62,536 bases of DNA from Streptomyces tateyamensis (GCF_003205575.1 NZ_PYBW01000043.1:4123-66658); one strand, 5' to 3'. Positions 51,415 through 60,801 are shown, numbered from the stretch's first letter. Numbers and translations: made by a program. Notes: generated by a model not told the origin, from the sequence alone.

Positions 51415-52502
51415 GGGATGCTGACCTCCTGGTGGGCGCGCGCCAGGGCGCGCGGTTCGGGGACGGCCGTGCGCACGGGTGCGTCCGGCCAGCGCAGGGT
51501 GACGGAGGCCCAGGTGAGGCCGCCGCCGAAGGCGGAGAGCAGGGTCGGGGCGCCGGGTGGGCAGACCCCGCGGGCGACCGCGTCCGCGAGGGCGAGCGGC
51601 ACCGAGGCGCCCGCGGTGTTGCCGACCTCGCGCAGGTTGCCGAAACGGTGCTGCGCCGCGATGCCGAGCCGGTCGGCCACCGCGTCCAGGATCCGCTGGT
51701 TGGCCTGGTGGCCGACGAAGGCCCGCACCTCGTCCGGCGGCCAGCCAGTGGCGGCCAGCACGGCCGCCGCGGAGGCGGTCATGTGCCGCACGGCCTGTGC
51801 GTAGACCGGTCGCCCCTGCATCCGGAAGTAGCGGTCCGCCCGGTCGGGGCCGGCCGCCGCGGGCAGCCGCGAGCCGCCCGCCGCCACGGCGATCAGGTCG
51901 CTGCCGCTGCCGTCGCTGCCCCAGTCGGTCGCCAGCAGCGCCCCGGGCTCGGTGCTGTTCCCGGCCCGCAGCAGCACGGCCGCCGCGCCGTCGCCGAACA
52001 GCGGTGCGGTGTCGCGGTCGAAGGGGTCGATGATCGCCGAGTACTTCTCGGCCGCCACCACCAGCGGCGCGCGGCAGGTGCCGCTGCGCACCAGGGCACC
52101 TGCGGTGGCCAGCGCGTACAGGAAGCCGGAGCAGACCGCGGACAGGTCGAACGCCGGGACCGGCCCGAGGCCGAGGCGGTGGGCCACCTCCGGTGCGGTG
52201 GCCGGGCAGGGGCGGTCCGGCGTGGTGGTGGCCAGCACCAGCAGGTCCGGCGGCCCGGCGGCCGGGCCGGCGGCCTCGGTCGCGGCCCGCGCGGCGGCGG
52301 TGGCCAGGTCACCGGTGCTGATGCCGGGACCGGCCAGCCGGCGGCGCCGGATACCGGTCCGCCGGGTGATCCACTCGTCGCTGGTGTCCAGCGCGCCCCG
52401 GTCGATGATCTGAGCGTTGGTCAGCTCCCGCGGCGGCAGGCTGGCGCCGAGTCCGGCGATCACCGCCGTGCGGGCGCCACGGGCCGAGGTCGGGGCGTTC
52501 AC
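51411..52502 (-). CDS. FabH-type beta-ketoacyl-ACP synthase III (first)
   Basis: A 363-residue KAS III with the canonical triad C124 (SAVCSGFLYA), H265 (GHQANQRI) and N295 (GNTAGASVPLAL). It condenses an acyl-CoA starter with malonyl-ACP. The GTG at 52502 overlaps the SDR stop (GTGA), and its own stop overlaps the ACP start. It differs substantially from the second KAS III at 53367, so each may have a different acyl substrate or role. Confidence 0.94.
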   Translation of the reverse strand: MNAPTSARGARTAVIAGLGASLPPRELTNAQIIDRGALDTSDEWITRRTGIRRRRLAGPGISTGDLATAAARAATEAAGPAAGPPDLLVLATTTPDRPCPATAPEVAHRLGLGPVPAFDLSAVCSGFLYALATAGALVRSGTCRAPLVVAAEKYSAIIDPFDRDTAPLFGDGAAAVLLRAGNSTEPGALLATDWGSDGSGSDLIAVAAGGSRLPAAAGPDRADRYFRMQGRPVYAQAVRHMTASAAAVLAATGWPPDEVRAFVGHQANQRILDAVADRLGIAAQHRFGNLREVGNTAGASVPLALADAVARGVCPPGAPTLLSAFGGGLTWASVTLRWPDAPVRTAVPEPRALARAHQEVSIP

Positions 52503-53338
52503 GGCAGGACGAACGGGGAGGAAGGCTTGGGGATGCCGGCCAGCCCGCCGTCGGGGACCGACAGGCCGCCGTCCACCACCACGGCCTGACCGGTGAGGAA
52601 GCCGGCGGCGGGCGAGGCCAGGAAGAGCGCGGCCGCGGCGACCTCCTCCAGTTCGGCCCAGCGCCCCATCGGCACGTGGGCCAGCAGCCAGTCGGTCAGC
52701 GCCGGGTCGGTGTGGACGGCGGCGGTCATGTCGGTGCGGACCCAGCCGGGGCACAGCGCGTTGACCCGGATCCCGGCCCGCGCCCAGCCGGCCGCCAGGC
52801 TGCGGGCCAGCGACACCTGGGCCGCCTTGCTGGCGGCGTAGGCCTCCATCATCGGCGTGCCCACCACGCCCGCCACCGAGGACATCAGGACCAGGCTGGC
52901 GCTGTCCGAGCGGGCCAGGTGGGGGTGGGCGTGCCGGCAAAGGGCCGCGGTGGCGTTGAGGTTGACCGCGACCACCTCGTCCCAGACCGGCTGCGGCAGG
53001 TACTGAAGCGGTGCCAGCAGGGTGCTGCCGTCCGGGGCGGTGGGCAGGATGCCGGCGTTGTGCACCACGATGTCCAGGCCGCCCAGCGCCTCGGCGGCCC
53101 GGTCGACCAGCGCGGCCTGGCCGGTGTCCGCGAGGTCGCCGGGGACCAGTACGGGCGGGCCGCCGTAGCGGGCCACCTGGTCGGCGGTCGGCTTGAGGGC
53201 GGTCTCGGTGCGGGCGGAGAGGGCGAGCCGCGCGCCGGCCTGGGCGAGCGCGAGGGCGACGGCCCGTCCGATGCCGCGCGAGGCACCGGTCACCAGGGCC
53301 CGGCGGCCGTCGAGGTGGAAGCGGTCGAGGATGGTCAC
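52499..53338 (-). CDS. Short-chain dehydrogenase/reductase (FabG-like)
   Basis: A 279-residue classical SDR: TGASRGIGRAVA (17-28), NNAG-type HNAG (93-96), catalytic S154, Y167 and K171 (YAASK), and PGWVRTDM. It probably reduces a beta-ketoacyl intermediate with NADPH. It is separated from the second KAS III gene by 28 bp and coupled to the first KAS III gene downstream. Confidence 0.92.
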   Translation of the reverse strand: MTILDRFHLDGRRALVTGASRGIGRAVALALAQAGARLALSARTETALKPTADQVARYGGPPVLVPGDLADTGQAALVDRAAEALGGLDIVVHNAGILPTAPDGSTLLAPLQYLPQPVWDEVVAVNLNATAALCRHAHPHLARSDSASLVLMSSVAGVVGTPMMEAYAASKAAQVSLARSLAAGWARAGIRVNALCPGWVRTDMTAAVHTDPALTDWLLAHVPMGRWAELEEVAAAALFLASPAAGFLTGQAVVVDGGLSVPDGGLAGIPKPSSPFVLP

Positions 53339-53366
53339 GGCGGGGTCCTCCGGTTCTGACGCATGT

Positions 53367-54398
53367 TCAGGTACTGACGGGGGCGCGAAGTGCGGGCGCG
53401 CCGGTCCAGGTGAGCAGGGCGCTGCCCCAGGTGAGGCCGGCGCCGAAGACGCAGATCAGCACCCGGGCGCGGTCGCGGAGCAGACCGCGGGCGGCGGCGT
53501 CGGCCAGCGCGTAGGGGGCACAGGCCGCGCCGATGTTGCCGGTGCGGTCGCCGGTGATGTGCAGCCGGTCGGGCGGGATGCCGATCCGGTCGGCGACGGT
53601 GCGCAGCAGCAGCGGGTTGGGCTGGTGGGTGACGAAGGCGTCGATGTCCTTGAGGTCGAGCCCGTGCCCGGCCAGGGCCCGGTCGACCAGCCGGGGGAAG
53701 ATCTCGGCGATGAAGTCCCGCACCACCCGGCCGTCCATGTGGATGTGGTGCAGCCCGGCGCTCAGGGTCGCGGCGTCGGCCGGGATCCGGCTGCCGCCGG
53801 CCGGGATCAGCACGTGGTGGGCGCCGCGCCCGTCCGAACCGAGCTGGAAGCCGTGGAACCCGGCGTCCGCCGGTACCGGCCCGAGGACGGCGGCGGCGGC
53901 GCCGTCGGCGAAGAGCACGGCGGTGCCCCGGTGAGTGGGGTCGACGAATTTCGAGTAGGCCTCGACGCCGACCACGGCCGCGTACCGGGTGCCCGGACTG
54001 GTGGCCAGCCAGCTGTGGGCGACCTTGGCGGCGAAGAGCCAGCCGGAGCAGGCCGCGCTGACGTCCAGCGCCACCGCGTTGACCGCTCCGGTCAGCGCCT
54101 GGATCCGGCAGCCGGTGGCCGGCCCGAGCTCGTCGGGGGTGGAGGTCGCCGCCACCAGCAGGTCGAGCTGGTCCGGGCGGATCCCGGCGGCCTCGCAGGC
54201 GGCGAGCACCGCCGCCGCGGCGAGGTCGGAGGCGGCCTGTTCGGGACCCGCCACGTGCCGTTCGAGCACGCCGGTCCGCTCGGTGATCCAGCCTGCCGAG
54301 ACGCCGGCGGGCGGGCCGACCTCGTCGTTGCCGCGCACGGTGGCCGGCAGACAACTGCCCATGCCCAGGATCCCGAGGCCGGGAACAGTGCGGTTCAC
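53367..54398 (-). CDS. FabH-type beta-ketoacyl-ACP synthase III (second)
   Basis: A 343-residue KAS III-like enzyme with C117 (SAACSGWLFA), H258 (THQPNPLLL) and N288 (GNIGAAC). The THQPN and GNIGAAC forms deviate from primary-metabolism FabH (HQANxRI, GNTSAAS), which is typical of secondary-metabolism homologues that accept unusual acyl donors or make C-O/C-N bonds. Its GTG overlaps the stop of the acyl-CoA oxidase gene (GTGA). Confidence 0.92.
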   Translation of the reverse strand: MNRTVPGLGILGMGSCLPATVRGNDEVGPPAGVSAGWITERTGVLERHVAGPEQAASDLAAAAVLAACEAAGIRPDQLDLLVAATSTPDELGPATGCRIQALTGAVNAVALDVSAACSGWLFAAKVAHSWLATSPGTRYAAVVGVEAYSKFVDPTHRGTAVLFADGAAAAVLGPVPADAGFHGFQLGSDGRGAHHVLIPAGGSRIPADAATLSAGLHHIHMDGRVVRDFIAEIFPRLVDRALAGHGLDLKDIDAFVTHQPNPLLLRTVADRIGIPPDRLHITGDRTGNIGAACAPYALADAAARGLLRDRARVLICVFGAGLTWGSALLTWTGAPALRAPVST

Positions 54399-56209
54399 GA
54401 GGTGCTCCAGTCGTCGGCGAGTTGATGGGCGGCGAGCAGTGCGGTGGCGTAGTCGGGCGCGTCGAACGCGGTGCGGGCCGGGTCCGGACCGGGGTCGAGC
54501 GCGGCCGCGAGGTCCGCGGCGGCCGGACCCAGCCGGTCGCAGACGGCGTCCATGGCGGCGGGCAGGCCGCGCACGGTGGCGGGGGTGAGCACCCGGGCCG
54601 CGAGCAGCGGGCCGGCCAGCCGCCGGGCCTGGCGCAGGCCGTCGAGGGCGGCCAGGTCGGCGGCGTGCGGGACCGGCCAGCCGCAGCCGGCCCTGGCGGC
54701 CGCGGCCGCCAGGCGTCGGGCGCGCAGGTCGCCCAGTTCCAGCAGGTCCGCCAGCAGCGGGTTCCACAGCTCCAGGTCGCGGTGCCCCGCCGCCTCCCGG
54801 GCCCGGACGGTGGCGGCGAGCCGCTCGGCGAGCCCGGCCTCCAGCAGGGCGGCCGCCGCCGGCCACCACCGGGCCTCGGTCGGGTCGGCCGGAACCTCGG
54901 GGGGCGGGCCCGGCGGCTGCGGGTCGCGGGCCCGCTCGGCGGCGATCGCCCGGCCCGCGTCCAGCAGGATCAGGGTGTTGTCGCCGCCCGCGTTGTCGAA
55001 GGCCCGGGCGAAGCCGAGGTAGCCGGCCAGCCGGTTGCGGTCGACGAAGCCCGACACCCCGCACCGGTGCTGCAGGTCGTCGACGAGTTCGGCGGCGGCC
55101 CGGGTGGTGTGCGCCTTGAAGAGGGCGAGCGAGTGGTCGACGGCCGCCCACGGGGAGAAGGTCATCGCCGCCTGCCCGGGCGCGGCGGCGGGCGGGTCGG
55201 TCCAGGCGGCCAGCGCCGCCCTCGCGGTGCAGCGCAGCGAGTGGGCGGTGGCCAGGGCGCCGAGCACGGCGTGCTGCTGGGTCCGGTAGGCCAGCACCGG
55301 GAGCCCGGGCGCCAGTCGGCCGTGGCTGCGGCGGCCCGCGTTGAACCGCCAGGCCATGGCGGCGCTGCGGCCCGCCAGCGCGGCCATCGCGGCGGGCAGC
55401 GTCGCCCACAGCGCCTGGCCGCAGCCGAGGGTCCGCTGCAGGCGGGCGTCCGGGCCGGGCTGGGGGTCGTGCAGCCCCCCGCCGGTGTCGAGCACCGCCC
55501 CGTCCGCGAGCCAGCGCTCGTAGCCGACGCGGGCACCGTCGAACCGGACCAGGCCGTAGGGCAGCGGCAGCGCGGCCACCGGCATCAGCGCGGAGACGGA
55601 CACCCCGGGGACCGGGAGGCCGTCGCTGCCGGTGATGTCGACCAGGAAGGAGAACACGCCGCCGTCCTGCCCTGCCGTCAGCAGCCGTGCGCAGACCACC
55701 GCCTGCTGCGGCAGCCCGGGCGCTGCGACCGAGGAGAACTTGGCGGCCCGGGCGTCGGGGGTGTGCAGGCTGAACTCCCGCCGCACCGGGTCGAACCGGG
55801 CCTCGGTGCGGATCGCGAGGTGGCTGCTCGCCTCGCCGACCTCGGTGACCATGAAGGAGCCCTTGGTCCGCGCGTGCGCCAGCCCACCGTCCGGGTCGGC
55901 GGCCTTGCCGTCCAGCAGGACCAGCGAGCCGACGCAGAGGACGTAGTGGGAGAGGAAGGTCTGGTAGAGCGCGGGGTCCGCCAGCACGGTCGCCTCGCCG
56001 AGCGCCGCCAGCAGCTCGGGATCCCCGAACACCTCGGCCGCCGGCGGCAGTGCGGCCGCCAGCCGGGCCAGTCGGCGGTGGGCGCTGGTGCCGGTGGACG
56101 ACCACGGCTGATACTCCGTCAGCAGCGTGTTGATCGCCGTCACCTGGCTGGAGCTCAGCCTGGTGCGCAGTCGGGCCAGCACGCCGGGGGTGTGGGGTGG
56201 GGTGCTCAT
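54395..56209 (-). CDS. Acyl-CoA oxidase/dehydrogenase-family flavoprotein
   Basis: A 604-residue protein with the layout of acyl-CoA oxidases: a helical N-terminus, LAHARTKGSFMVTEVGEASSHLAIRTEA (FAD-binding middle region), a beta domain (REFSLHTPDARAAKFSS) and a long helical C-terminal half (AVDHSLALFKAHTTRAAAEL, GDNTLILLDAGRAIA). It should introduce an alpha,beta double bond into an acyl thioester, passing electrons to oxygen. No dehydratase or enoyl reductase is encoded in the operon. The ATG overlaps the acyltransferase stop. Confidence 0.85.
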   Translation of the reverse strand: MSTPPHTPGVLARLRTRLSSSQVTAINTLLTEYQPWSSTGTSAHRRLARLAAALPPAAEVFGDPELLAALGEATVLADPALYQTFLSHYVLCVGSLVLLDGKAADPDGGLAHARTKGSFMVTEVGEASSHLAIRTEARFDPVRREFSLHTPDARAAKFSSVAAPGLPQQAVVCARLLTAGQDGGVFSFLVDITGSDGLPVPGVSVSALMPVAALPLPYGLVRFDGARVGYERWLADGAVLDTGGGLHDPQPGPDARLQRTLGCGQALWATLPAAMAALAGRSAAMAWRFNAGRRSHGRLAPGLPVLAYRTQQHAVLGALATAHSLRCTARAALAAWTDPPAAAPGQAAMTFSPWAAVDHSLALFKAHTTRAAAELVDDLQHRCGVSGFVDRNRLAGYLGFARAFDNAGGDNTLILLDAGRAIAAERARDPQPPGPPPEVPADPTEARWWPAAAALLEAGLAERLAATVRAREAAGHRDLELWNPLLADLLELGDLRARRLAAAAARAGCGWPVPHAADLAALDGLRQARRLAGPLLAARVLTPATVRGLPAAMDAVCDRLGPAAADLAAALDPGPDPARTAFDAPDYATALLAAHQLADDWSTS

Positions 56210-57276
56210 AGCTGCCTCCGGGCGGCGGTGTCGGTCGGTCGGCGTCGGCAGCCGCTGTCCTGGGCGCGGCTCGGCGCACGTCCGTCCGGAACGCGGCCTC
56301 CGCGCGGGCACCTGCCGAGCCAGGACCCTTCGGCCAGCGGGGCGCACACCCGCTGCCGGGGGTCGATCAGCCGCACGGAGTTCGCCAGCGCCCGGCCGGT
56401 GCCCGCCTCGACGGCCAGCGAGCCGCCGGGCAGTGCCGCGCCCAGCACCGCCGGCAGCGTGAACGACCGCACCAGGCAGGCCGACAGGGCCCGCGGCAGG
56501 TCGTTGTCCGGGCCGTAGAGCCGGCCGGCCACCACCGAGAAGACAGGTCGGCGCGGCGGAACCAGCCGGAGCCGGCGCGCGTAGTGCGCGAAGGCGCCGG
56601 CTTCGCGGGCGAGCGCCGGATGGTGGCTCATGAACGGCAGCCGCAGCCGCTGCACGGAGACGCCCTTCCGGGCGGCGAACCGCTCGACTGCCGCCAGCGC
56701 GTCGAGCGGGCCGGAGAGCACCGTCTCGTCGCGGTGGTTGACGCAGGCAGGCACGACGGTGTCGGCCGCGGGACCTGCCCGGTCGAGCAGGGCCCGAGTA
56801 CCGGCCGGACCGACGCCCACCAGCGTCATGCCGCCGCCGTGGCCGGTCAGCAACTGCCCGAGCCGGCCGGCCAGCCGGGCTCCGTCGGCGACCGAGCAGC
56901 ACCCCGCCGCGGTCAGCGCGGGGATCTCGCCGAAGCTGACCGCGACCAGGCGGTCCGCCCGGCAGCCGTCCGCCTCCAGCGCCCGGTGGACCGCCAAGGA
57001 GACGCCGAACAGCGCCAGTTGCACCGCCCCCGGCGGCTCTCCGGCCAGCGCACCGGCGCTGGGCGGGGAGCTGCCGAGCAGCCGGGGACCCAGTGGTGCC
57101 ACCCCGAACTCGGCGGCGGCGCGGTCCGCCTGGGCGAAGACCTCGGCGACCGCCGCCGCCAGGGAGGGCACCCGGGGCAGCAGCCGCAGCAGCGGTGTCA
57201 GGGCGAAGTCACCCTGCCCGGAGAAGAGGTGGACGACACTGCCGGCGAACACCGGACTGGACGGGGCCGAGCGCAC
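56206..57276 (-). CDS. Acyltransferase (FabD/AT-like) with altered nucleophile elbow
   Basis: A 356-residue AT-fold protein: HLFSGQGDF near the start (usual FPGQG), nucleophile S114 in VAVSFGEIPAL, and H218/H219 in LPFMSHHPALAREAG. The elbow normally reads GHSxGE; here Gly-His is replaced by Ala-Val, so substrate or activity may differ from malonyl transfer. The GTG at 57276 has AAGGAGG upstream. It is the first gene of the eight-gene operon and is divergent from the XRE-TPR regulator. Confidence 0.86.
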   Translation of the reverse strand: MRSAPSSPVFAGSVVHLFSGQGDFALTPLLRLLPRVPSLAAAVAEVFAQADRAAAEFGVAPLGPRLLGSSPPSAGALAGEPPGAVQLALFGVSLAVHRALEADGCRADRLVAVSFGEIPALTAAGCCSVADGARLAGRLGQLLTGHGGGMTLVGVGPAGTRALLDRAGPAADTVVPACVNHRDETVLSGPLDALAAVERFAARKGVSVQRLRLPFMSHHPALAREAGAFAHYARRLRLVPPRRPVFSVVAGRLYGPDNDLPRALSACLVRSFTLPAVLGAALPGGSLAVEAGTGRALANSVRLIDPRQRVCAPLAEGSWLGRCPRGGRVPDGRAPSRAQDSGCRRRPTDTAARRQL

Positions 57277-57486
57277 GGTTGCTGCCTCCTTCCGAGGGCG
57301 TACCCGAACCGGGTTGCCGATGCCCTCGATGATGGATCCCGGCGCCACCGCGGACCCGCCCCCGAAGCGGCGGATCTGTCAAGAGTTTTGGTCCGTCAAA
57401 TTTGTTAAAACACAGCCACATTGACATCACGTCAGTTACGCTCGCCGTGCCGAGACCCCACCGTGCCCGAACACCGGAGGGAGACC

Positions 57487-58824
57487 ATGGCCGTCCGCCG
57501 CATACCGAACAACCGCCTTCGAGGGCTGCTCACGGAAGCCGGCTGGACCGGGGAGCAGCTGGCTCGGGCGGTCAACCAGATCGCCGCCGAATCCGGCCAG
57601 AGCCTGTCCTACCAGCGCGCCTCGGTGCACCAGTGGCTCACCGGGACGGTGCCCCGGCCGCCCGCCGCCCAGCTGGTCTGCGCGGCACTGGGCCGCCGGC
57701 TCCGCCGGCGGATCACCCTGACCGAGGCCGGCTTCGGCGCGCCCCGGCCCGAACCGGCGGTGCCGCCGGACACAGGCGCGCTGCTGGCCCGGCTGGCCGC
57801 CGCCGCCCTGACGCCGGACCGGCGCGGGGACTTCCTCGTCTACCAGCCGCTCTGCGCCGACCAGCTCACCGACCCACCGGACCCACCGGGCCCGCCGGAC
57901 CAGTTCGAGGCGACCGCAGCGCCCGGGGGCCGACCGCCGACCGATCCGGACACCCTCGCCCTGCTGCTGCCCGCCTTCTCCGCGGTCGACCGGATCCAGG
58001 GCGGCGGCCAGGCCAGGACGGCGCTCGCCGCGTTCCTGGCCACCACGGTGGCGCCCATGCTCGCCGCGCCCGCCCCGCCCGTCCGGCGGGCCGGCATCCT
58101 GAGCGGCGCCGCCCGCCTGTCGTACCTGTGCGCCTTCATGCAGCTGGACGACGAGCTCAACGGGCTGGCCAACCAGTACTACCGCCTGAGCCTGACGCTG
58201 GCCCGCGAGGCCGGGGACACCGCCGGCCAGGCGATGGCCCTGCGCGCGATGGCTGCGCTGGCCTACGAACTCGGCCTGCGGGCGCAGGGCCTGCGCTTGG
58301 CGCAGGCCGCCGCCGACTGCCACCTGGCCCCCTCCTCGGTGCGGCTGCGCGCCGCCGTGCTCGGGCAGCTCGCGCTCTCCGAGGCCGCGGTCGGCGACCG
58401 CACGGCGGCGCACCGCCACCTCGGCGAGGCCCGGGACCGCCTGGCCGGTGCCACCGGCCCGCCACCGGCGGTCGGCGACTACCACCGCGCCTCCTGGGAC
58501 CACCAGCGCGCCCTGGTCCACGTCGAACTCGGCGACCGCGCAGGGGCGATCAAGTTCCTGGAGGCTTCCACCGCCCACCGGCCACGCACCGAGTCGCGCT
58601 CGCGCGCCGTCGTGCTCAGCCGGCTCGCCGAGGCGCAGCTCGCGGCCGGACACCTGGCGGCCGCCTGCACCACCTGGCACGAGTTCCTCGACCTCTACCC
58701 GCTGCTGGACTCCCGCCGGGCCCGCTCGGCAGCCGAGCGGCTGCGCCGCCTGCTGCTCCCGCACCGGCGCGCACCGGGTGCGGACCACCTGCTGCAGCGC
58801 GCTGCGAGCCTGCACCCGCACTGA
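57487..58824 (+). CDS. XRE/TPR transcriptional regulator, Streptomyces type
   Basis: A 445-residue regulator. An N-terminal helix-turn-helix (NNRLRGLLTEAGWTGEQLARAV, ...YQRASVHQWLTGTVPRPPAAQL) is followed by a linker and TPR-like helical repeats (ALRAMAALAYELGLRAQGLRLAQ, LGQLALSEAAVGDRTAAHRHL). Proteins of this build are common developmental or antibiotic regulators in Streptomyces. GGAGGGAG precedes the ATG at 57487. It is divergent from the FAS-like operon across about 210 bp that includes an A/T-rich stretch (57380-57430), so it likely controls that operon. Confidence 0.85.
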   Translation: MAVRRIPNNRLRGLLTEAGWTGEQLARAVNQIAAESGQSLSYQRASVHQWLTGTVPRPPAAQLVCAALGRRLRRRITLTEAGFGAPRPEPAVPPDTGALLARLAAAALTPDRRGDFLVYQPLCADQLTDPPDPPGPPDQFEATAAPGGRPPTDPDTLALLLPAFSAVDRIQGGGQARTALAAFLATTVAPMLAAPAPPVRRAGILSGAARLSYLCAFMQLDDELNGLANQYYRLSLTLAREAGDTAGQAMALRAMAALAYELGLRAQGLRLAQAAADCHLAPSSVRLRAAVLGQLALSEAAVGDRTAAHRHLGEARDRLAGATGPPPAVGDYHRASWDHQRALVHVELGDRAGAIKFLEASTAHRPRTESRSRAVVLSRLAEAQLAAGHLAAACTTWHEFLDLYPLLDSRRARSAAERLRRLLLPHRRAPGADHLLQRAASLHPH

Positions 58825-59044
58825 CCCGCGCCGGTCCGCGCCGGCCGTGCTCCAACTGCGCGGTCCGCCCCACCCCTTGCGCCCCGGTGACCCGGTGCTC
58901 CTACTTCACCAGATGGAGTGAATTCGCATACGTACCACCATATCGGGCCTCGGCGACAGGCAGACTTCCGCCACGGGGCGAGGAACTCTGCCTCCCCCAC
59001 GGTGGCGCACGGCCCGGGGGTCCGGGCAGCGAGGACGGGTCGCG

Positions 59045-59482
59045 GTGGACCAAGTCGCCCATGGCAGAAGCGTGGACGTGTTCTTCGACGGAGTGTTCGT
59101 CAGCCTGGTGCGGCACCGCACCAACAGCCTCGGACCGGGCTCGACCCGGATCCCGATCCCGATGATCACCGAGCTGCGCTGGCGCGAGGCCGGCCGCTCC
59201 TCCATGGGGGCGCTGGTCTTCGCCACCGCCGGCGAGGTCGGCGAGTACGCCACCGCCGGGTTCGACCGCACCGAGCAGCCGGCCTTCGAGACGCTCAGGA
59301 ACGCGGTCGCCCAGGCCATCGCCCAGCACCACGACCTCGCCGCCGGCCGCTCCGGCGTCGCCGCCGGCCTGCGGGCCTTGGCGGACCTGCTGCGGGACCA
59401 GTTGCTGACCCCGGCCGAGTACCAGAGCGCCAAAGCCCTGATCCTCGGCAGCGGCGCACCCGCCCCGCCGAGGAGGCCGTGA
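59045..59482 (+). CDS. DUF4429/SHOCT domain protein
   Basis: A 145-residue protein. The first 95 residues form a PH-like DUF4429 domain (VDVFFDGVFVSLVRHRTNSLGPGSTRIPI, ITELRWREAG). A C-terminal SHOCT helix pair follows (LRALADLLRDQLLTPAEYQSAKALIL). Such proteins are common in actinobacteria and probably mediate oligomerisation or membrane association. The start is GTG 59045. Function unknown. Confidence 0.8.
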   Translation: MDQVAHGRSVDVFFDGVFVSLVRHRTNSLGPGSTRIPIPMITELRWREAGRSSMGALVFATAGEVGEYATAGFDRTEQPAFETLRNAVAQAIAQHHDLAAGRSGVAAGLRALADLLRDQLLTPAEYQSAKALILGSGAPAPPRRP

Positions 59483-59504
59483 GACAGCGTGAGACAGACA
59501 GACC

Positions 59505-59969
59505 CTAGTACTCACCCTTGATCACGAAGAACGAGCCGCGGATCTCGCCGGCCAGCTTGGACTTCTGCCGCGCGAACTTGAACTTCGTGGCGAGCTCCTC
59601 GGGCACCTCCATGCCCTCGGAGAGCCTGAAGCCCACGGCCCGCTTGGCACCGGGCTCGATGCCGTACATCACGTTGACCGCCAGGCCCGACCGGTAGAAC
59701 ACGTAGTCCATCCGGAACCCGCCCGCCTCGAAGGAGCTGACCTCCAGGGCGGGGGCGGCGATGACGATGTCGCGCTCCTCGGCGAGGATCCGGGTCACCC
59801 GGTCAAGCGCCTCCGGGGCCTCCTTCGCCGGGGTGACGGTGAAGACGTGGTCGTACTTGTTCTTGAAGTAGCGCGCCTCGTTGGCCCGCAGCCCGGCGAG
59901 CCGTTCCGCGACCGGGGACGATTCCAGACCGGTGGTGGAGACGTTCTCGAAGTCCACGGTGTACGACAC
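59505..59969 (-). CDS. Conserved protein of unknown function
   Basis: A 154-residue soluble protein that I do not recognise. It opens MSYTVDFENVSTTGLESSPV, has a RYFKNKYDHVF segment, alternating beta strands (IVIAAPALEVSSF, FRMDYVFYRSGLAVNVMYGI) and a basic C-terminus (FKFARQKSKLAGEI, RGSFFVIKGEY). No signal peptide or membrane helix is present. Codon use is normal for the window. It stands alone on the minus strand between the SHOCT and TetR genes. Confidence 0.8.
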   Translation of the reverse strand: MSYTVDFENVSTTGLESSPVAERLAGLRANEARYFKNKYDHVFTVTPAKEAPEALDRVTRILAEERDIVIAAPALEVSSFEAGGFRMDYVFYRSGLAVNVMYGIEPGAKRAVGFRLSEGMEVPEELATKFKFARQKSKLAGEIRGSFFVIKGEY

Positions 59970-60093
59970 GGGGTCCTCCTGCTGGTGGCGGCCGGTGGCG
60001 GAGCACCGCGCCGGGTTCGTTCGGCGACGTGTTCACGCTACGGCCCGGGCCGCCGCCCGGCTTCTCGGTTCCTGATCGATCGCGGCGGGGCGA

Positions 60094-60801
60094 TCAGCGG
60101 CCGGGCAGCCGGGCGGCCAGCCCGTCGAGGAGCAGCCGCAGGCCCAGCTCGAAGCCGCGCTCGTCCAGTCCGGCCGGCCCTCCGCCCGCCCCGCGTGCGG
60201 CCTCGCCCCGGTCGCTCTCCCCGCGCGCGGCCCCGTCCCGCGCATCCTCGTCCCGCGCGGCGGACGCCTCCAGCGCACCGGCCAGCGCCGGATACGCCGG
60301 GCGGTATGCGTGGGCCGGCCGGGTGAAGCCCGCGCTGAAGGTCTCCAGCGCCGATCCGAGCACCAGGTAGTCCAGCGCGGCGGCCGCCTCCGCGGCGTCG
60401 GCCGGCGCCAGGCCGACCCGGCCCAGGGCGGCCAGCAGGGCTTCGTAGCCGAGGAGTTGGCGCTCGGCCGCGACCTGACGGCGGGCCAGCAGCGCGATCG
60501 TGTGCGGGTGGCGCAGGAAGGCCGCGCGGTAGCTGCGCGCGTAGGCGGCCAGCGCGTCCCGCCAGTCCCCCGTCTCCTCGGCCAGCGGGGTCAGGTCGAT
60601 CTCGGCGTTGACCAGTTCGGCGAGCGCCTCGATCAGCGCGTCCTTGCCGCTGGTGTGGTGGTAGAGCGAGGCGGCCTTCACCCCGAGCCGGTCGGCGATG
60701 GCGCGCATGGTCAGGCCGTCGGCCCCCTGCTCGTCGACCAGGTCCAGTGCCGCCCTGGCAATGCCCTCGCGGCTCATCCCCGGCCTGCTCGGTCGCCCCA
60801 C
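60094..60801 (-). CDS. TetR-family regulator (TetR_C_1 type)
   Basis: A 235-residue regulator. The DNA-binding domain is IARAALDLVDEQGADGLTMRAIADRLGVKAASLYHHTSGKDALI; the TetR_C-type ligand domain follows. A low-complexity Ala/Arg/Asp/Glu-rich segment (about 180-215, ARDEDARDGAARGESDRGEA) is inserted before the last helix and is probably disordered. GGGAGGG precedes the GTG at 60801. It is divergent from the permease gene and likely binds the palindrome at 60908-60922. Confidence 0.9.
   Translation of the reverse strand: MGRPSRPGMSREGIARAALDLVDEQGADGLTMRAIADRLGVKAASLYHHTSGKDALIEALAELVNAEIDLTPLAEETGDWRDALAAYARSYRAAFLRHPHTIALLARRQVAAERQLLGYEALLAALGRVGLAPADAAEAAAALDYLVLGSALETFSAGFTRPAHAYRPAYPALAGALEASAARDEDARDGAARGESDRGEAARGAGGGPAGLDERGFELGLRLLLDGLAARLPGR

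Noticed and set aside
49922..57276. Aromatic type II PKS cluster
   Set aside because: No chain-length factor, aromatase or cyclase in the operon; one FabF with two FabH-type enzymes points to fatty-acid-like chemistry.
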